Shown in pieces: positions 1 through 8,789 of a stretch of DNA of 44,703 nt (the stretch's first letter is position 1; each line of letters opens with the position of its first letter). This stretch comes from Alphaproteobacteria bacterium (lineage in GTDB: Bacteria; Pseudomonadota; Alphaproteobacteria; Sphingomonadales; Sphingomonadaceae), in the NCBI GenBank assembly GCA_003241875.1, contig QBLU01000027.1:1-44703 (forward strand), in the 5' to 3' direction. Below the pieces are notes generated by a model. That model saw nothing but the letters and a program-made list of their open reading frames with translations. It was not told the DNA's origin and made no database searches. The translations under genes were made by a program, and so were the position numbers.

Positions 1-1272
1 GGGACAATCACCACCGCTACGCCGTCGACCCGGCGCGTGCTCGGCGCCAGCCTGATCGGCACGGCCGTCGAGTTCTACGATTTCTACATCTATGCGACCG
101 CCGCCAGCCTGGTGTTCGGGCCGCTGTTCTTTCCGTCCGACAACCCATCGGCGCAGCTGCTCGCCGCCTATGCCAGCTTTGCCGTCGCCTTCATCGCCCG
201 GCCGATCGGCGCGCTGGTGTTCGGCCATTACGGCGATCGCATCGGTCGCAAATCGACGCTGGTGGCCTCGCTGCTCCTGATGGGCGGCAGCACCTTCCTC
301 ATCGCCTTCCTGCCCTCCTATGCGGTGATCGGCTGGCTGGCGCCGGTGCTGCTCTGCCTGCTGCGCTTTGGCCAGGGCTTCGGGCTGGGCGGCGAATGGG
401 GCGGCGCGGCGCTGCTGGCGGTGGAGAATGCCCCGCCGGGCTGGCGCGCCCGCTATGGCATGTTCCCGCAGCTGGGGGCGCCGGTGGGCTTCATCGCCGC
501 CAATGGCCTCTTTCTGCTGCTCGGGCTGATGCTGCCCGAGACGGCGTTCCGCGAATGGGGCTGGCGGCTGCCGTTCCTCGCCAGTGCGCTGCTGGTCGGC
601 GTCGGCCTGTGGGTGCGGCTGAAGCTGACCGAGACCCCGGCCTTTGCCGCCATGGCCGCCGAGGGCCCGCCGCCGGCGGTGCCGATCGCCGAGCTGTTGC
701 GCCTGCACTGGCGCGAGACGCTGGGCGGCATGCTCGGCGTCATCGTCTGCTTCGCGCTCTTCTACCTGTCGACGGCCTTTGCCCTCGGCTATGGCACGAC
801 GAAACTCGGCTATCCGCGGGAAACGTTCCTCGGCGTCCAGCTTGTCGCCATCCTGTTCCTGGCGGCCGGCATTTTGCTGTCGGGCTGGCTATCCGACAGG
901 TTCTCACCGCGCGCCGTGCTGATCGGGGGCTGCCTCGCCGCCATCGGTGTCGGCGGCCTGCTGGCGCCCATGCTCGGCAGCGGGTCGCTGCTGATGGTCG
1001 GCGTTTTCCTGTCGCTGGGGCTGTTCGTCATGGGCTTTGTCTATGGGCCATTGGGCGCCTGGCTGCCCGGGCTGTTCCCGGCGCGCGTGCGCTATACCGG
1101 CGCCTCGATGGCGTTCAACCTGGGCGGCATCCTCGGCGGCGGCGTCGCACCGGCCCTGGCGGCGGCGCTGGCGGCGCAGGGCGGGCTTGGCTGGGTTGGC
1201 GCCTATCTGGCGGCGGCGGCGGCGGCGAGCCTGGTCGGTGTCGTGCTGCTGAAACGACCGGTGCTTGCCTGA
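1..1272 (+). CDS. MFS transporter, MHS (metabolite:H+ symporter) type, 5' end missing
   Basis: Inner-membrane secondary transporter of the major facilitator superfamily, probably a proton symporter for a small organic acid; the substrate cannot be read from sequence. The open frame runs through the left edge of the window: residues before the first GTG (position 37) continue the family's usual N-terminal pattern, with a basic patch followed by the ASLIGTAVEFYDFYIYATAA stretch, so the real start lies upstream. The loop 2-3 signature GHYGDRIGRK is present near residue 67, and about 12 hydrophobic segments follow, as expected for a protein of roughly 430 residues. The C-terminus is complete. It is followed after 27 bases by the acylase gene on the same strand, so the two may share a transcript. 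The family call is firm; physiological role is open. Confidence 0.88.
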   Translation, partial: GTITTATPSTRRVLGASLIGTAVEFYDFYIYATAASLVFGPLFFPSDNPSAQLLAAYASFAVAFIARPIGALVFGHYGDRIGRKSTLVASLLLMGGSTFLIAFLPSYAVIGWLAPVLLCLLRFGQGFGLGGEWGGAALLAVENAPPGWRARYGMFPQLGAPVGFIAANGLFLLLGLMLPETAFREWGWRLPFLASALLVGVGLWVRLKLTETPAFAAMAAEGPPPAVPIAELLRLHWRETLGGMLGVIVCFALFYLSTAFALGYGTTKLGYPRETFLGVQLVAILFLAAGILLSGWLSDRFSPRAVLIGGCLAAIGVGGLLAPMLGSGSLLMVGVFLSLGLFVMGFVYGPLGAWLPGLFPARVRYTGASMAFNLGGILGGGVAPALAAALAAQGGLGWVGAYLAAAAAASLVGVVLLKRPVLA

Positions 1273-1299
1273 ACAGCCGCGGCCCGATAGCCGTTGCGC

Positions 1300-3459
1300 A
1301 TGAAAATCCTGCTCCTCGCGCTGCTCGTCTCCGCCCCGGCGCTCGCCGCCGATGATGTCGCGCGCTGGCAGGCGCAGGCGTCGCGGGTGACGATCACCCG
1401 CGACGACTGGGGCATCGCCCATGTCCATGGCCGTTCGGACGCCGACGCCGTGTTCGGCATGATCTATGCCCAGGCCGAGGACGACTTTCCGCGCGTCGAG
1501 ACCAACTTCATCAACGCCCAGGGCCGCCTCGCCGAGGCCGAGGGCGAAAAGGCCATCTGGCAGGACCTGCGGATGAAGCTGTTCATCGATCCCGCCGATC
1601 TGCAGCGCCAGTACGCCGCCAGCCCGGCCTGGCTGAAATCGCTGATGGTCGCCTGGGCCGATGGCCTCAACTTCTACCTCCACCAGCATCCGGCGGTGAA
1701 GCCGCGGGTGATCACGCGCTTCGAACCCTGGATGGCGCTGGCGTTCAGCGAGGGCAGCATCGGCGGCGACATCGCCGGCGTGTCATTGAGCCGGCTCGAA
1801 AGCTTCTACAACGGCACGCCGCTGGCGCTGAACGCTGTCGAGACGGGCAGGGTGGTGCCCGAACCGCTGGGTTCCAACGGCATCGCCATCGCGCCGTCGC
1901 GCGGCGCCAACGGCCATGCCCTGCTGCTGATCAACCCGCACACCAGCTTCTTCTTCCGGTCCGAGGCGCAGGTCAGCAGCGATACCGGACTCAACGTCTA
2001 TGGCGCGTCGACCTGGGGGCAGTTCTTCACCTACCAGGGCTTCAACAGCGATATCGGCTGGATGCACCCGACCAGCGTCGCCGATGTCGTCGACGAATTC
2101 GCCGAAACCACCCGCAGCGTCGGCGGTCGGCTTGAATACAAATTCGGCAACGACTGGAAGCCGGTGACGGTGAAGACCATCACGGTGCCCTATCGCGGCG
2201 CCGACGGCACGCTGAAGACGCGCGCTTTCACCACCTGGCGGACACTCCACGGCCCGGTGGTGCGCAGCGAGAACGGCAAATGGATCAGCGTGTCGCTGAT
2301 GGACAAGCCGGTGGCGGCGCTCCAGCAAAGCTGGCTGCGCACCCGCGCCCCCGACATCGCCGGCTATATGAAGGTCGGCGAGCTGCGCGCCAATTCATCG
2401 AACAACACCCTTCTTGCCGATCGCAAGGGCGAGATCGCGTTCCTTTACCCGCAGTTCGTGCCGAAACGTGACCCGCGCTTCGACTATTCGAAGCCCGTGG
2501 ACGGCAGCGACCCGGCGACGGCCTGGCAGGGCGAAACGCCGCTGGCGCAATTGCCGACGGTGCTTAGCCCAAAGAACGGCTGGGTGATGAACGTCAACGA
2601 TGCGCCGTGGAACGCCGCCGGCGCCGACAGCCCCCGGCAGGCCGACTTCCCCGCGTACATGGCGCAGATCGGCGCCAATCCGCGCACGCCGCACGCCATC
2701 CGCGTGCTCGGTGCGACGCCGAAATTCACCGCCGCCAGCCTGCTCGATGCCGCCTATGATCCGTGGCTGCCGGCCTTTGCCGATCTCGTGCCGACGCTGC
2801 TCGCTGCGTATGACCGGCTGCCCGCCGCCGATCCGCAGCGCGCGGCGCTGGCGGGGCCGATCGCCGCGTTGCGGGGCTGGGACCATCGCACCGGCGAGGC
2901 GTCGGTGCCGGCGGCGCTGGCGGTGTTCTGGGGCGATGCGCTGGTCGAACGCTTCGGCACCGCCGCGAAAAGCGACGACGAGCCGGTGGTGCCCTATCTC
3001 GTAAAGGTGCCCACCGACGCCGACCGCATCGCCGCCTTGTCGGAAGCGGTCGCGCGGTTGGCCGGCCAGTTCGGCAGATGGGACACGCCCTGGGGCGAGA
3101 TCAACCGCTTCCAGCGCCTGACCGGCGATATCGTGCAGCCCTTCGACGACAAGGCGCCAAGCACGCCGATCGGCCTCGGCTCGGCGCAATGGGGCGCGCT
3201 GGCGTCGTTCGGGTCGAAACCCTGGCCGGGTACGAATCGCTGGTACGGCACCTATGGCAACAGCTTTGTCGCGGTGGTCGAATTCGGCCCGCAGGTGAAG
3301 GCACTGGCGATCTCGGCCGGCGGCCAGAGCGGCGACCCTGGATCACAGCACTTCACCGATCAGGTCGATCGCTACCGGCGGCATGATTTCCGCACGGTCT
3401 ATTTCACGCCGGATGACCTGAAGGGGCACGTAAAGCGGGCATATCACCCGGGCAGATAA
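1300..3459 (+). CDS. Secreted penicillin-acylase-family amidohydrolase (N-terminal nucleophile, S45)
   Basis: Predicted periplasmic N-terminal-nucleophile hydrolase that cleaves an acyl-amide bond; relatives include penicillin acylases and acyl-homoserine-lactone acylases, and the substrate here is unknown. The ATG at 1300 gives a clean signal peptide (MKILLLALLVSAPALAA); a TTG two codons upstream is less likely. The proenzyme layout is visible: an alpha region with the family's RDDWGIAHVHG motif, then the autocleavage site in GSNG with Ser192 as the predicted first residue and nucleophile of the beta chain, then a long beta chain. At 719 residues it has the family's normal size. The position next to a transporter gene suggests uptake or release of the product, but this is only contextual. 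An acyl-homoserine-lactone acylase (quorum quenching) is a possible alternative that sequence alone cannot decide. Confidence 0.85.
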   Translation: MKILLLALLVSAPALAADDVARWQAQASRVTITRDDWGIAHVHGRSDADAVFGMIYAQAEDDFPRVETNFINAQGRLAEAEGEKAIWQDLRMKLFIDPADLQRQYAASPAWLKSLMVAWADGLNFYLHQHPAVKPRVITRFEPWMALAFSEGSIGGDIAGVSLSRLESFYNGTPLALNAVETGRVVPEPLGSNGIAIAPSRGANGHALLLINPHTSFFFRSEAQVSSDTGLNVYGASTWGQFFTYQGFNSDIGWMHPTSVADVVDEFAETTRSVGGRLEYKFGNDWKPVTVKTITVPYRGADGTLKTRAFTTWRTLHGPVVRSENGKWISVSLMDKPVAALQQSWLRTRAPDIAGYMKVGELRANSSNNTLLADRKGEIAFLYPQFVPKRDPRFDYSKPVDGSDPATAWQGETPLAQLPTVLSPKNGWVMNVNDAPWNAAGADSPRQADFPAYMAQIGANPRTPHAIRVLGATPKFTAASLLDAAYDPWLPAFADLVPTLLAAYDRLPAADPQRAALAGPIAALRGWDHRTGEASVPAALAVFWGDALVERFGTAAKSDDEPVVPYLVKVPTDADRIAALSEAVARLAGQFGRWDTPWGEINRFQRLTGDIVQPFDDKAPSTPIGLGSAQWGALASFGSKPWPGTNRWYGTYGNSFVAVVEFGPQVKALAISAGGQSGDPGSQHFTDQVDRYRRHDFRTVYFTPDDLKGHVKRAYHPGR

Positions 3460-3470
3460 CGCCCTCTACC

Positions 3471-3560
3471 GTCATCCCCGCGCAGGCGGGGATCCATCGC
3501 CGGACTGCCGCGACACGCGTCCACGGCAAGGCGATGGATCCCCGCCTGCGCGGGGATGAC
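3471..3560. repeat. Paired palindromic intergenic repeat, family B copy 1
   Basis: Perfect 31-base inverted repeat (arms 3471-3501 and 3530-3560, loop 28 bases). Each arm also contains its own hairpin (TCCCCGC / GCGGGGA). It lies between the convergent acylase and M28 peptidase genes, where it could also act as a bidirectional transcription stop. The outer ends read GTCAT inward, as in the other family B elements of this window. Confidence 0.85.
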
Positions 3561-3569
3561 GAGATGTTC

Positions 3570-5069
3570 TTACGGCGCCTTCAGTGTCATCCGCGGCGGC
3601 TCGGCCGCATCCGCCACCGCCGCCGTCAGCGCACCGAAGAACCGGTTGAAATCCGACGCCGCCCTGGCATCGAACGGCTGGGCCGGATCGTCCTGCGGGC
3701 GGTGGTAGCGGGTATTGACCCAGTGGCGATAGATCGCCTCCTCGGCCGTGCGCGGCGCATAGCCGAAGATGAAGGCCGTCGCCGGGATGCCGGCGGCCAG
3801 GAACGCTGCATGGTCGGTGCGGCCGTTCATGCCGCGCTCGGGCTCCGGATCGGCCTGGATGGTGATCTTCAGCGGCGCCGCCACCGCCCGCACCGTGTCG
3901 GTGAGCGTCGATTCGGCCATGCCGAGCATCGTCAGCCGACGCAGCGGAAACAGCGGCCGCAGGCCGTCGAGGTTGATGTTGGCCACCAGCGACGCCCTGG
4001 GCAGCGTCGGATTTCGCACGAACCAGCGCGCCCCGAGCAGGCCTTTTTCCTCGCCCGTGAACACCGCAAACAGCACCGGCCGGCGAAAGCCCTTGCCGCG
4101 CCGGGCGTCGGCCAACTGGATCAGCGTCGCGACATAGGCGGCGTCGTCGAAGGCGCCGTTGTACAGGTCGTCACCGCCGACAGCCTCGCCGCGGCCATAT
4201 CCGTCGCTGTGCGCCGACACGACGACGATCTGGGCGCTGAGCGTGGGGTCGGTGCCCGGCAGCAAGGCCAGCACATTGTCGCTGGCCAGGTCGCGTTCCG
4301 ACACCTTGATCGTCGCGGTGAAGCGCCCCGGCAGCGCGAATTGTTCGAGCGGCCGCGACAGTCCGCCATCGGTCAGCACCGCCGACGCGAGATGGCCGCT
4401 GCCCTCGATCAGCGCGGCGAACGCTGTGGCATTGAGCCGGAACTGCGGGATCGCCGCTGTCGGCGCCGGCTGGTCGGTCGCGACGATGGTGCGGGCATAG
4501 GCATCGGGCCAGCGCGGCGGCTCGACGGCGAATTCGCGATCATCGACGGTGACGATGGCGACGGCGCCGGCGGCGGTCGCGGCGGCGCTGCGCTCGGGCG
4601 CGAGCGGCAGCCCGGCGCGGCGGTTGCCGAAGCACACGGCGACCTTGCCGCGCACGCTGTAGCCAAGCTCTGCCGCCGAACAATAGCCGCCGAACACCAT
4701 GGCGGCGTCGATCGTCGCCGGCAGGCCAGGCCCGGCGCGCAGGCTGATCTCGTGGAGGAATTTCAGCGGCACCGTCTTCTCCGGCTGCACGATGGCGATG
4801 CGCGTGCCGTCGGGCTCGATCTTCCACTCGTGCAGCCGCAGCGTCTGCGTCCAGCCGCCGTTCTCGCCTGCCGGCTGCAGCTTTGCCGCCTTGAAGCGCG
4901 CGACGATCATCGCGACGGCGCGAGCATGACCGGGTGACCCGGTGTCGCGCCCCTCCATGCTGTCATCGGACAGCGCCGTGGTCGTCTGCCACCAGGCTTT
5001 CGTGGCGCCGTCGGGGGCGGCAAGCGCCGGGGTGGCGAGGATGAGGGCGAGGAGGAAGGCGCGGGTCAT
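3570..5069 (-). CDS. Secreted M28-family zinc aminopeptidase with PA-like insert
   Basis: Predicted exported metallopeptidase of family M28 that removes residues from peptides in the periplasm or outside the cell. The ATG at 5069 is preceded by AGGAG at good spacing and opens a signal peptide (MTRAFLLALILATPALAA); a TTG one codon upstream is not preferred. The first half contains a region of about residues 120-240 that looks like a protease-associated (PA) insert. The catalytic M28 domain follows, with zinc ligands in AHSDGYG (His287), NGAFDD, TGEEKG (catalytic Glu and ligand Glu), NINLDG and a late His in TDHAAF. Length of 499 residues fits this subgroup. It converges on the acylase gene across a palindromic repeat and lies just downstream of the HPr-EIIA operon on the same strand, apparently as a separate unit. 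Confidence 0.88.
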   Translation of the reverse strand: MTRAFLLALILATPALAAPDGATKAWWQTTTALSDDSMEGRDTGSPGHARAVAMIVARFKAAKLQPAGENGGWTQTLRLHEWKIEPDGTRIAIVQPEKTVPLKFLHEISLRAGPGLPATIDAAMVFGGYCSAAELGYSVRGKVAVCFGNRRAGLPLAPERSAAATAAGAVAIVTVDDREFAVEPPRWPDAYARTIVATDQPAPTAAIPQFRLNATAFAALIEGSGHLASAVLTDGGLSRPLEQFALPGRFTATIKVSERDLASDNVLALLPGTDPTLSAQIVVVSAHSDGYGRGEAVGGDDLYNGAFDDAAYVATLIQLADARRGKGFRRPVLFAVFTGEEKGLLGARWFVRNPTLPRASLVANINLDGLRPLFPLRRLTMLGMAESTLTDTVRAVAAPLKITIQADPEPERGMNGRTDHAAFLAAGIPATAFIFGYAPRTAEEAIYRHWVNTRYHRPQDDPAQPFDARAASDFNRFFGALTAAVADAAEPPRMTLKAP

Positions 5070-5114
5070 CAAAACTCCTGGCTCCCCTGCTTGCGGAAGG
5101 GGAGCAGTGAGGGG

Positions 5115-5405
5115 TCAGTCTTCCCCGAATTTGTCGAGCACCAGCCCCGCCAGTTTGGCGACCGCTGCATCGGCCTCGGGCCCCGTCGCCGAAATCTCGA
5201 TCGAATCGCCCAGGCCCGCGGCCAGCATCATCAGCCCCATGATCGACGTGCCGGTAACGCTGGCGCCGTCATGGGTCACCGTCACTTCGGCGTCGAAGCC
5301 GCTGGCCAGGGTGACGAACTTGGCGCTCGCCCGGGCGTGCAGGCCGCGCTTGTTGGTGATCGGCACCGTCACCGGGCCGACCGTGCCCGGGATCGTCTCG
5401 CTCAA
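5115..5405 (-). CDS. ptsH: HPr-family phosphocarrier protein of the regulatory PTS
   Basis: Small phosphocarrier that accepts phosphate from PTS enzyme I on a histidine and passes it to EIIA proteins; in alphaproteobacteria this branch is regulatory rather than a sugar transporter. The active-site stretch NKRGLHARASAKF carries the conserved His, and the second signature SIMGLMMLAAGLG contains the serine that HPr kinase phosphorylates. Length 96 residues fits HPr. The best start is a TTG at 5405 that overlaps the EIIA stop as TTGA; a GTG eleven codons further in would still leave the whole domain. It is the last gene of the minus-strand operon chvI-chvG-hprK/rapZ-EIIA-ptsH and is expected to be coupled to EIIA in translation. 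Enzyme I is not in this window. Confidence 0.92.
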   Translation of the reverse strand: MSETIPGTVGPVTVPITNKRGLHARASAKFVTLASGFDAEVTVTHDGASVTGTSIMGLMMLAAGLGDSIEISATGPEADAAVAKLAGLVLDKFGED

Positions 5406-5803
5406 GCGGCTTCGCCCAGCATCTTCGACGCGACCGCGATATATTTCCGCCCGGCCTCCTGCGCCGCATCGACGGCGGCGGCGACCTTCAGCGTCTTCCT
5501 GACGCTGGCGAGCTTGATCAGCATCGGCAGGTTGACCCCGGCGATCACCTCGATGCCGGGCCCCATCAGCGAAATGGCAAGATTGGAGGGCGTGCCGCCG
5601 AACATGTCGGTCAACATGATGACGCCCTGGCCGGCGTCGCAGCGAGCAATGGCGGCGGCGATGTCGCCGCGACGGATTTCCATGTCGTCATCGGCGGCGA
5701 TGCAGATCGCCTCCACACGCTCCTGCCGTCCGACGACATGCTCCGTCGCGGCCAGGAATTCGGCGGCCAGATGGCCATGTGTGACGAGTACCAGTCCGAT
5801 CAT
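5402..5803 (-). CDS. manX: PTS EIIA component, mannose (ManX-like) family
   Basis: Cytoplasmic EIIA-Man-type protein that receives phosphate from HPr on His9 (LVTHGHLA) . No membrane EIIC/EIID partner is nearby, so it is likely part of the regulatory phosphorelay of alphaproteobacteria, where phosphorylation state reports carbon and nitrogen status and feeds into HPr kinase and the ChvG/ChvI circuit. The conserved core LTDMFGGTPSN, typical of EIIA-Man, is near residues 64-74. Length is 133 residues, the size of a free-standing EIIA domain. Its start overlaps the end of the HprK-RapZ fusion by four bases and its stop overlaps ptsH, which indicates co-translation. Confidence 0.92.
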   Translation of the reverse strand: MIGLVLVTHGHLAAEFLAATEHVVGRQERVEAICIAADDDMEIRRGDIAAAIARCDAGQGVIMLTDMFGGTPSNLAISLMGPGIEVIAGVNLPMLIKLASVRKTLKVAAAVDAAQEAGRKYIAVASKMLGEAA

Positions 5804-7182
5804 GTGGCGCCCCCGTCGCGCGATGTGGGGGCTGCTGTCAATATGGCCGCGTCATTGCCCTGCTTGCCGACGTCGCGGTGGACGAGCAGCGCCGGGTGCC
5901 CGGCCGCGTCCAGCCGCTGCTGCAATTCGCGCGAGACGGCGACGCTGCGATGCCGGCCGCCGGTGCAGCCGATGGCGATGGTGAGGTAGGCCTTGCCCTC
6001 GCGGCCATAGCCCGGGATCAGCGTCGCCAGCAGGTCGGCGATGCAATCGACCGCCGGGCCATAAGCCGGATCGCCGGCGACATAGGCGGCGACGGTCGCG
6101 TCCTCGCCGGTCAGCGGCCGCAATTCCGGCTCCCAGTGCGGGTTGGCGAGGAAGCGCATGTCGAACACCAGGTCGGCGTTGCGCGGCAGGCCATGGGCGA
6201 AACCGAACGACTGGATCGTCACCGTCAGCTGGTTCTGGTCGCTGCGCCCCAGCCGCTCGGCGATGCGGCGGCGCAAGTCCGTTACCGACAGGCCGGTGGT
6301 GTCGATGACGAGGTCGGCCCAGCGCTTCAGCGGCGCAGTCAGCTCGCGTTCCAAGGCGACGCCATCGGCAAAGGGCCGATCGAGCGCCAGCGGGTGGCGG
6401 CGCCGGGTTTCCGAAAAGCGCCGCGCCAGTTCGTCGTCGCTGCAATCGATATAGACGAGCCTGATGTCGACGCCTTCGCCGCGCAGCACGCGCAGCCGGT
6501 CGACCAGCGCCTGGGCATCGAAGGCGCGGGTGCGGGTGTCGATGCCGAAGGCCACCGGCCTTGGCGGCCCGTCGCCGCCCTCTGCCGAGGCCAGCAGCGT
6601 GTCGACGAGGCCGAGCGGCAGATTGTCGACCGCTTCATAATCCATGTCCTCCAGCGCCTTCAGCACCGTCGCCTTGCCGGCACCCGACATGCCGCTGATG
6701 ATCAGCATCGGCGGTGCGGTGCGGGTCGCTTCGAAAGGAGTCTGGTCAGCCACGGGCCTGCTGTTTAGGGCAGCGAGCGCCGCCCGCAAAGCCCGCTCGG
6801 CCTTCAGCGGCGCCGACTCGCCGAATGCATCGAAGGCGAGCAGCGGAATCGCGATGCCATGCCACGCCTGCGAGGCCGCTTCGGGCAGCCGGTCGGGCGC
6901 CGCCGACAGGTCGAGCGCCAGCGCCACCGGGGCGGCGGCAGTGGCCTCGGGCATGATGCCGAGGCCGCGCACCTCCAGCATTCCGGCGAGCACCGGCGGC
7001 GCGCTCGCCACCAGCCGGCCGCCGGCGACACCGAGCACGACCCGGTCATCGGCGACCAGCCGCCAGCCACGATCGATCAGCCGCAGCGCGAGGTCGGACT
7101 TGCCGGCACCCGACGGCCCCAGCAGCAGCACGGCCTCGCCGCCATGCGCCACCGCGGTAGCGTGGATGGTGTCCGGCATCAT
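5800..7182 (-). CDS. hprK-rapZ: HPr kinase/phosphorylase fused in frame to RapZ
   Basis: A single open frame of 460 residues joins two proteins normally made separately. Residues 1-139 are a short alphaproteobacterial HPr kinase, lacking the extra N-terminal domain of Firmicutes HprK: P-loop GPSGAGKSD at about 22-30 and signature LEVRGLGIM near 68-76. It would phosphorylate the serine of HPr. Residues from about 159 are RapZ (RNase E adaptor / nucleotide-binding protein): GMSGAGKATV at 164-173, VYIDCSD, and the C-terminal motif GCTGGRHRS. At the hinge a TAA sits one frame off (6767-6765) and an in-frame GTG (codon 144, 6753-6751) could start RapZ alone. The Walker A residue after Lys170 is Ala171 instead of Ser/Thr. 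The gene overlaps chvG (ATGA) and EIIA by four bases each. Either a real fusion or a one-base frameshift/assembly error is possible. Confidence 0.85.
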   Translation of the reverse strand: MMPDTIHATAVAHGGEAVLLLGPSGAGKSDLALRLIDRGWRLVADDRVVLGVAGGRLVASAPPVLAGMLEVRGLGIMPEATAAAPVALALDLSAAPDRLPEAASQAWHGIAIPLLAFDAFGESAPLKAERALRAALAALNSRPVADQTPFEATRTAPPMLIISGMSGAGKATVLKALEDMDYEAVDNLPLGLVDTLLASAEGGDGPPRPVAFGIDTRTRAFDAQALVDRLRVLRGEGVDIRLVYIDCSDDELARRFSETRRRHPLALDRPFADGVALERELTAPLKRWADLVIDTTGLSVTDLRRRIAERLGRSDQNQLTVTIQSFGFAHGLPRNADLVFDMRFLANPHWEPELRPLTGEDATVAAYVAGDPAYGPAVDCIADLLATLIPGYGREGKAYLTIAIGCTGGRHRSVAVSRELQQRLDAAGHPALLVHRDVGKQGNDAAILTAAPTSRDGGAT

Positions 7183-8789
7183 TCCGCCGGCAGGTCGACG
7201 ACAAAGACCGCGCCGCCCTGGGCCCGGTCGTCGACGCTGATGCTGCCGCCATGGGCCTCGACGATGGCGCTGGCGATCGACAGGCCCAGCCCCGAATGGC
7301 GGCCGAAGTCCTCAGCCTCCGGGCGCTGCGAGTAAAACCGCTTGAAAACATCGGCGCGGTTCTCGGCCGGCACGCCGGGGCCTTCGTCCTCGACCCGTAA
7401 TCGCACCCGGCCGCGGCCGGTTTCCGCCGCCACGACGACCAGGCCGGGGACGGGCGAGAAGGAAATGGCGTTGTCGATCAGGTTGCGCAGCACCTGCGCC
7501 AGCCGCGCCGGGTCGCCCACCACCTTGGCGGCGCCGGCGGCGGGCGGCAGATAGGCGATGTCGAGCCCCGCTGGCAGGCTGGCGGTGCGATAGGCGGCGA
7601 CCAGCCCCTGCGCCAGCGCGCCGGCATCGACGGGTTCGAAGCCGGTGCGCGACAGTTCGGCATCGAGCCGGCTGGCATCGGAAATGTCGGTGATCAGCCG
7701 GTCGATGCGGCCGACATCATCGCGGATCACCGCCAGCAGACGCTGCCGTAGTTCGGGCTGCTCGACCTGGTCGAGCGTGTCGACGGCGCTGCGCAGCGAA
7801 GCGAGCGGGTTCTTCAACTCATGCGCGACATCCGCGGCAAAGGCCTCGGTCGCGTCGATGCGGTTCCTCAGCGCGATCGACATGTCCGACAGCGCGCGGG
7901 CCAGCGCGCCGATCTCGTCGCGGCGGTCGGGCAGGCGCGGCACGATGACTTCGCGGCTGCGCCCCAGCCGCACGCGGTGGGCGGCGATGGCGAGCATGCG
8001 CAGCGGCCGCACGATGGTACGGGCGAGGTACGACGACAGCGTCAGCGTCAGCGCGGTGATACCCAGAAGCAGCCAGAACGACGTCAGCCGCTCGGCGCGC
8101 AGGATCCGCGTCAGGTCGGCGGCGCTGTCGGTGACATGGACGATGGCCCCCGCGGCGACGCCGCCCGTCACCCCCGCGGCGACGCCGCCCGTCACCGGCG
8201 CGGCGGCGCTGATGATGAAAACCCCATCCTCGGCACGGCGCAGGCTCGTCGCTGCCTGGCCGTCGCGCCGTGCCGCCGTCGCCTCGTCCCATTGCGCGAC
8301 GCTGTCCGGTCGGGCCTCGCGATAGGTCGCGATGGGCTTGAAGGCGGCGATATCCTCCAGCGCGCGATCGATGAAGCGCGCCGACCGGCGCCGCCAGCTT
8401 TGCGTCGCCGGGTCGTCGAGCACGAAGCGGGTGGTGCCCGGTTGCCGCCAATTGTCGGCCACCAGCCGGCCATCGGCACCGTACAGCCGCAGCCGCGTGC
8501 CGCGGGCAAAGCTGCGCCGGGCGATGGCATCGGGCAGGATGGCGGCGGGCAGGTCGGCAGCGAAGCCGGCGATGGTCACGGCCTGGCACGCCAGCTCGGT
8601 GCGCCGTTCCTCGATCAGCCGCGACCGCACCGAATCGATATACAGCAGCATCAGCGCCAGCACGATGACGGCAAACACGTTGACCGCAAAGATGCGGGCC
8701 CGCAGCGAGCCGAAGCCGAGGCCGCGGCGCCATTCCTGGACTTCGGGCGGGGTGCGCCCGCTAATCCTCGTTGAAACGATATCCGACAC
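7179..8789 (-). CDS. chvG: Sensor histidine kinase ChvG (ExoS-like)
   Basis: Inner-membrane sensor kinase of the ChvG/ChvI two-component system, which in alphaproteobacteria responds to acid or envelope stress and controls envelope and metabolic genes. Order of parts: a transmembrane segment at about residues 33-52, a periplasmic sensor region to about 240, a second transmembrane segment near 240-260, a HAMP linker, a HisKA domain with the phospho-accepting His in DVAHELKNP, and a HATPase domain with N-box [15 protein letters not shown] and GLGLSIA. The periplasmic part contains a duplicated eight-residue block (VTGGVAAG twice). The likely start is a GTG at 8789, overlapping the chvI stop by 29 bases; I see no in-frame ATG that would keep the first membrane segment. 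It overlaps the HprK-RapZ gene by four bases. Confidence 0.92.
   Translation of the reverse strand: MSDIVSTRISGRTPPEVQEWRRGLGFGSLRARIFAVNVFAVIVLALMLLYIDSVRSRLIEERRTELACQAVTIAGFAADLPAAILPDAIARRSFARGTRLRLYGADGRLVADNWRQPGTTRFVLDDPATQSWRRRSARFIDRALEDIAAFKPIATYREARPDSVAQWDEATAARRDGQAATSLRRAEDGVFIISAAAPVTGGVAAGVTGGVAAGAIVHVTDSAADLTRILRAERLTSFWLLLGITALTLTLSSYLARTIVRPLRMLAIAAHRVRLGRSREVIVPRLPDRRDEIGALARALSDMSIALRNRIDATEAFAADVAHELKNPLASLRSAVDTLDQVEQPELRQRLLAVIRDDVGRIDRLITDISDASRLDAELSRTGFEPVDAGALAQGLVAAYRTASLPAGLDIAYLPPAAGAAKVVGDPARLAQVLRNLIDNAISFSPVPGLVVVAAETGRGRVRLRVEDEGPGVPAENRADVFKRFYSQRPEAEDFGRHSGLGLSIASAIVEAHGGSISVDDRAQGGAVFVVDLPAE
8147..8194. repeat. Perfect 24-bp tandem duplication inside chvG
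   Basis: Two identical 24-base units lie head to tail (8147-8170 and 8171-8194). They keep the reading frame and duplicate eight residues (VTGGVAAG) in the periplasmic sensor part of ChvG, just before the second membrane helix. A recent slip or duplication is the simplest explanation. Confidence 0.9.
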
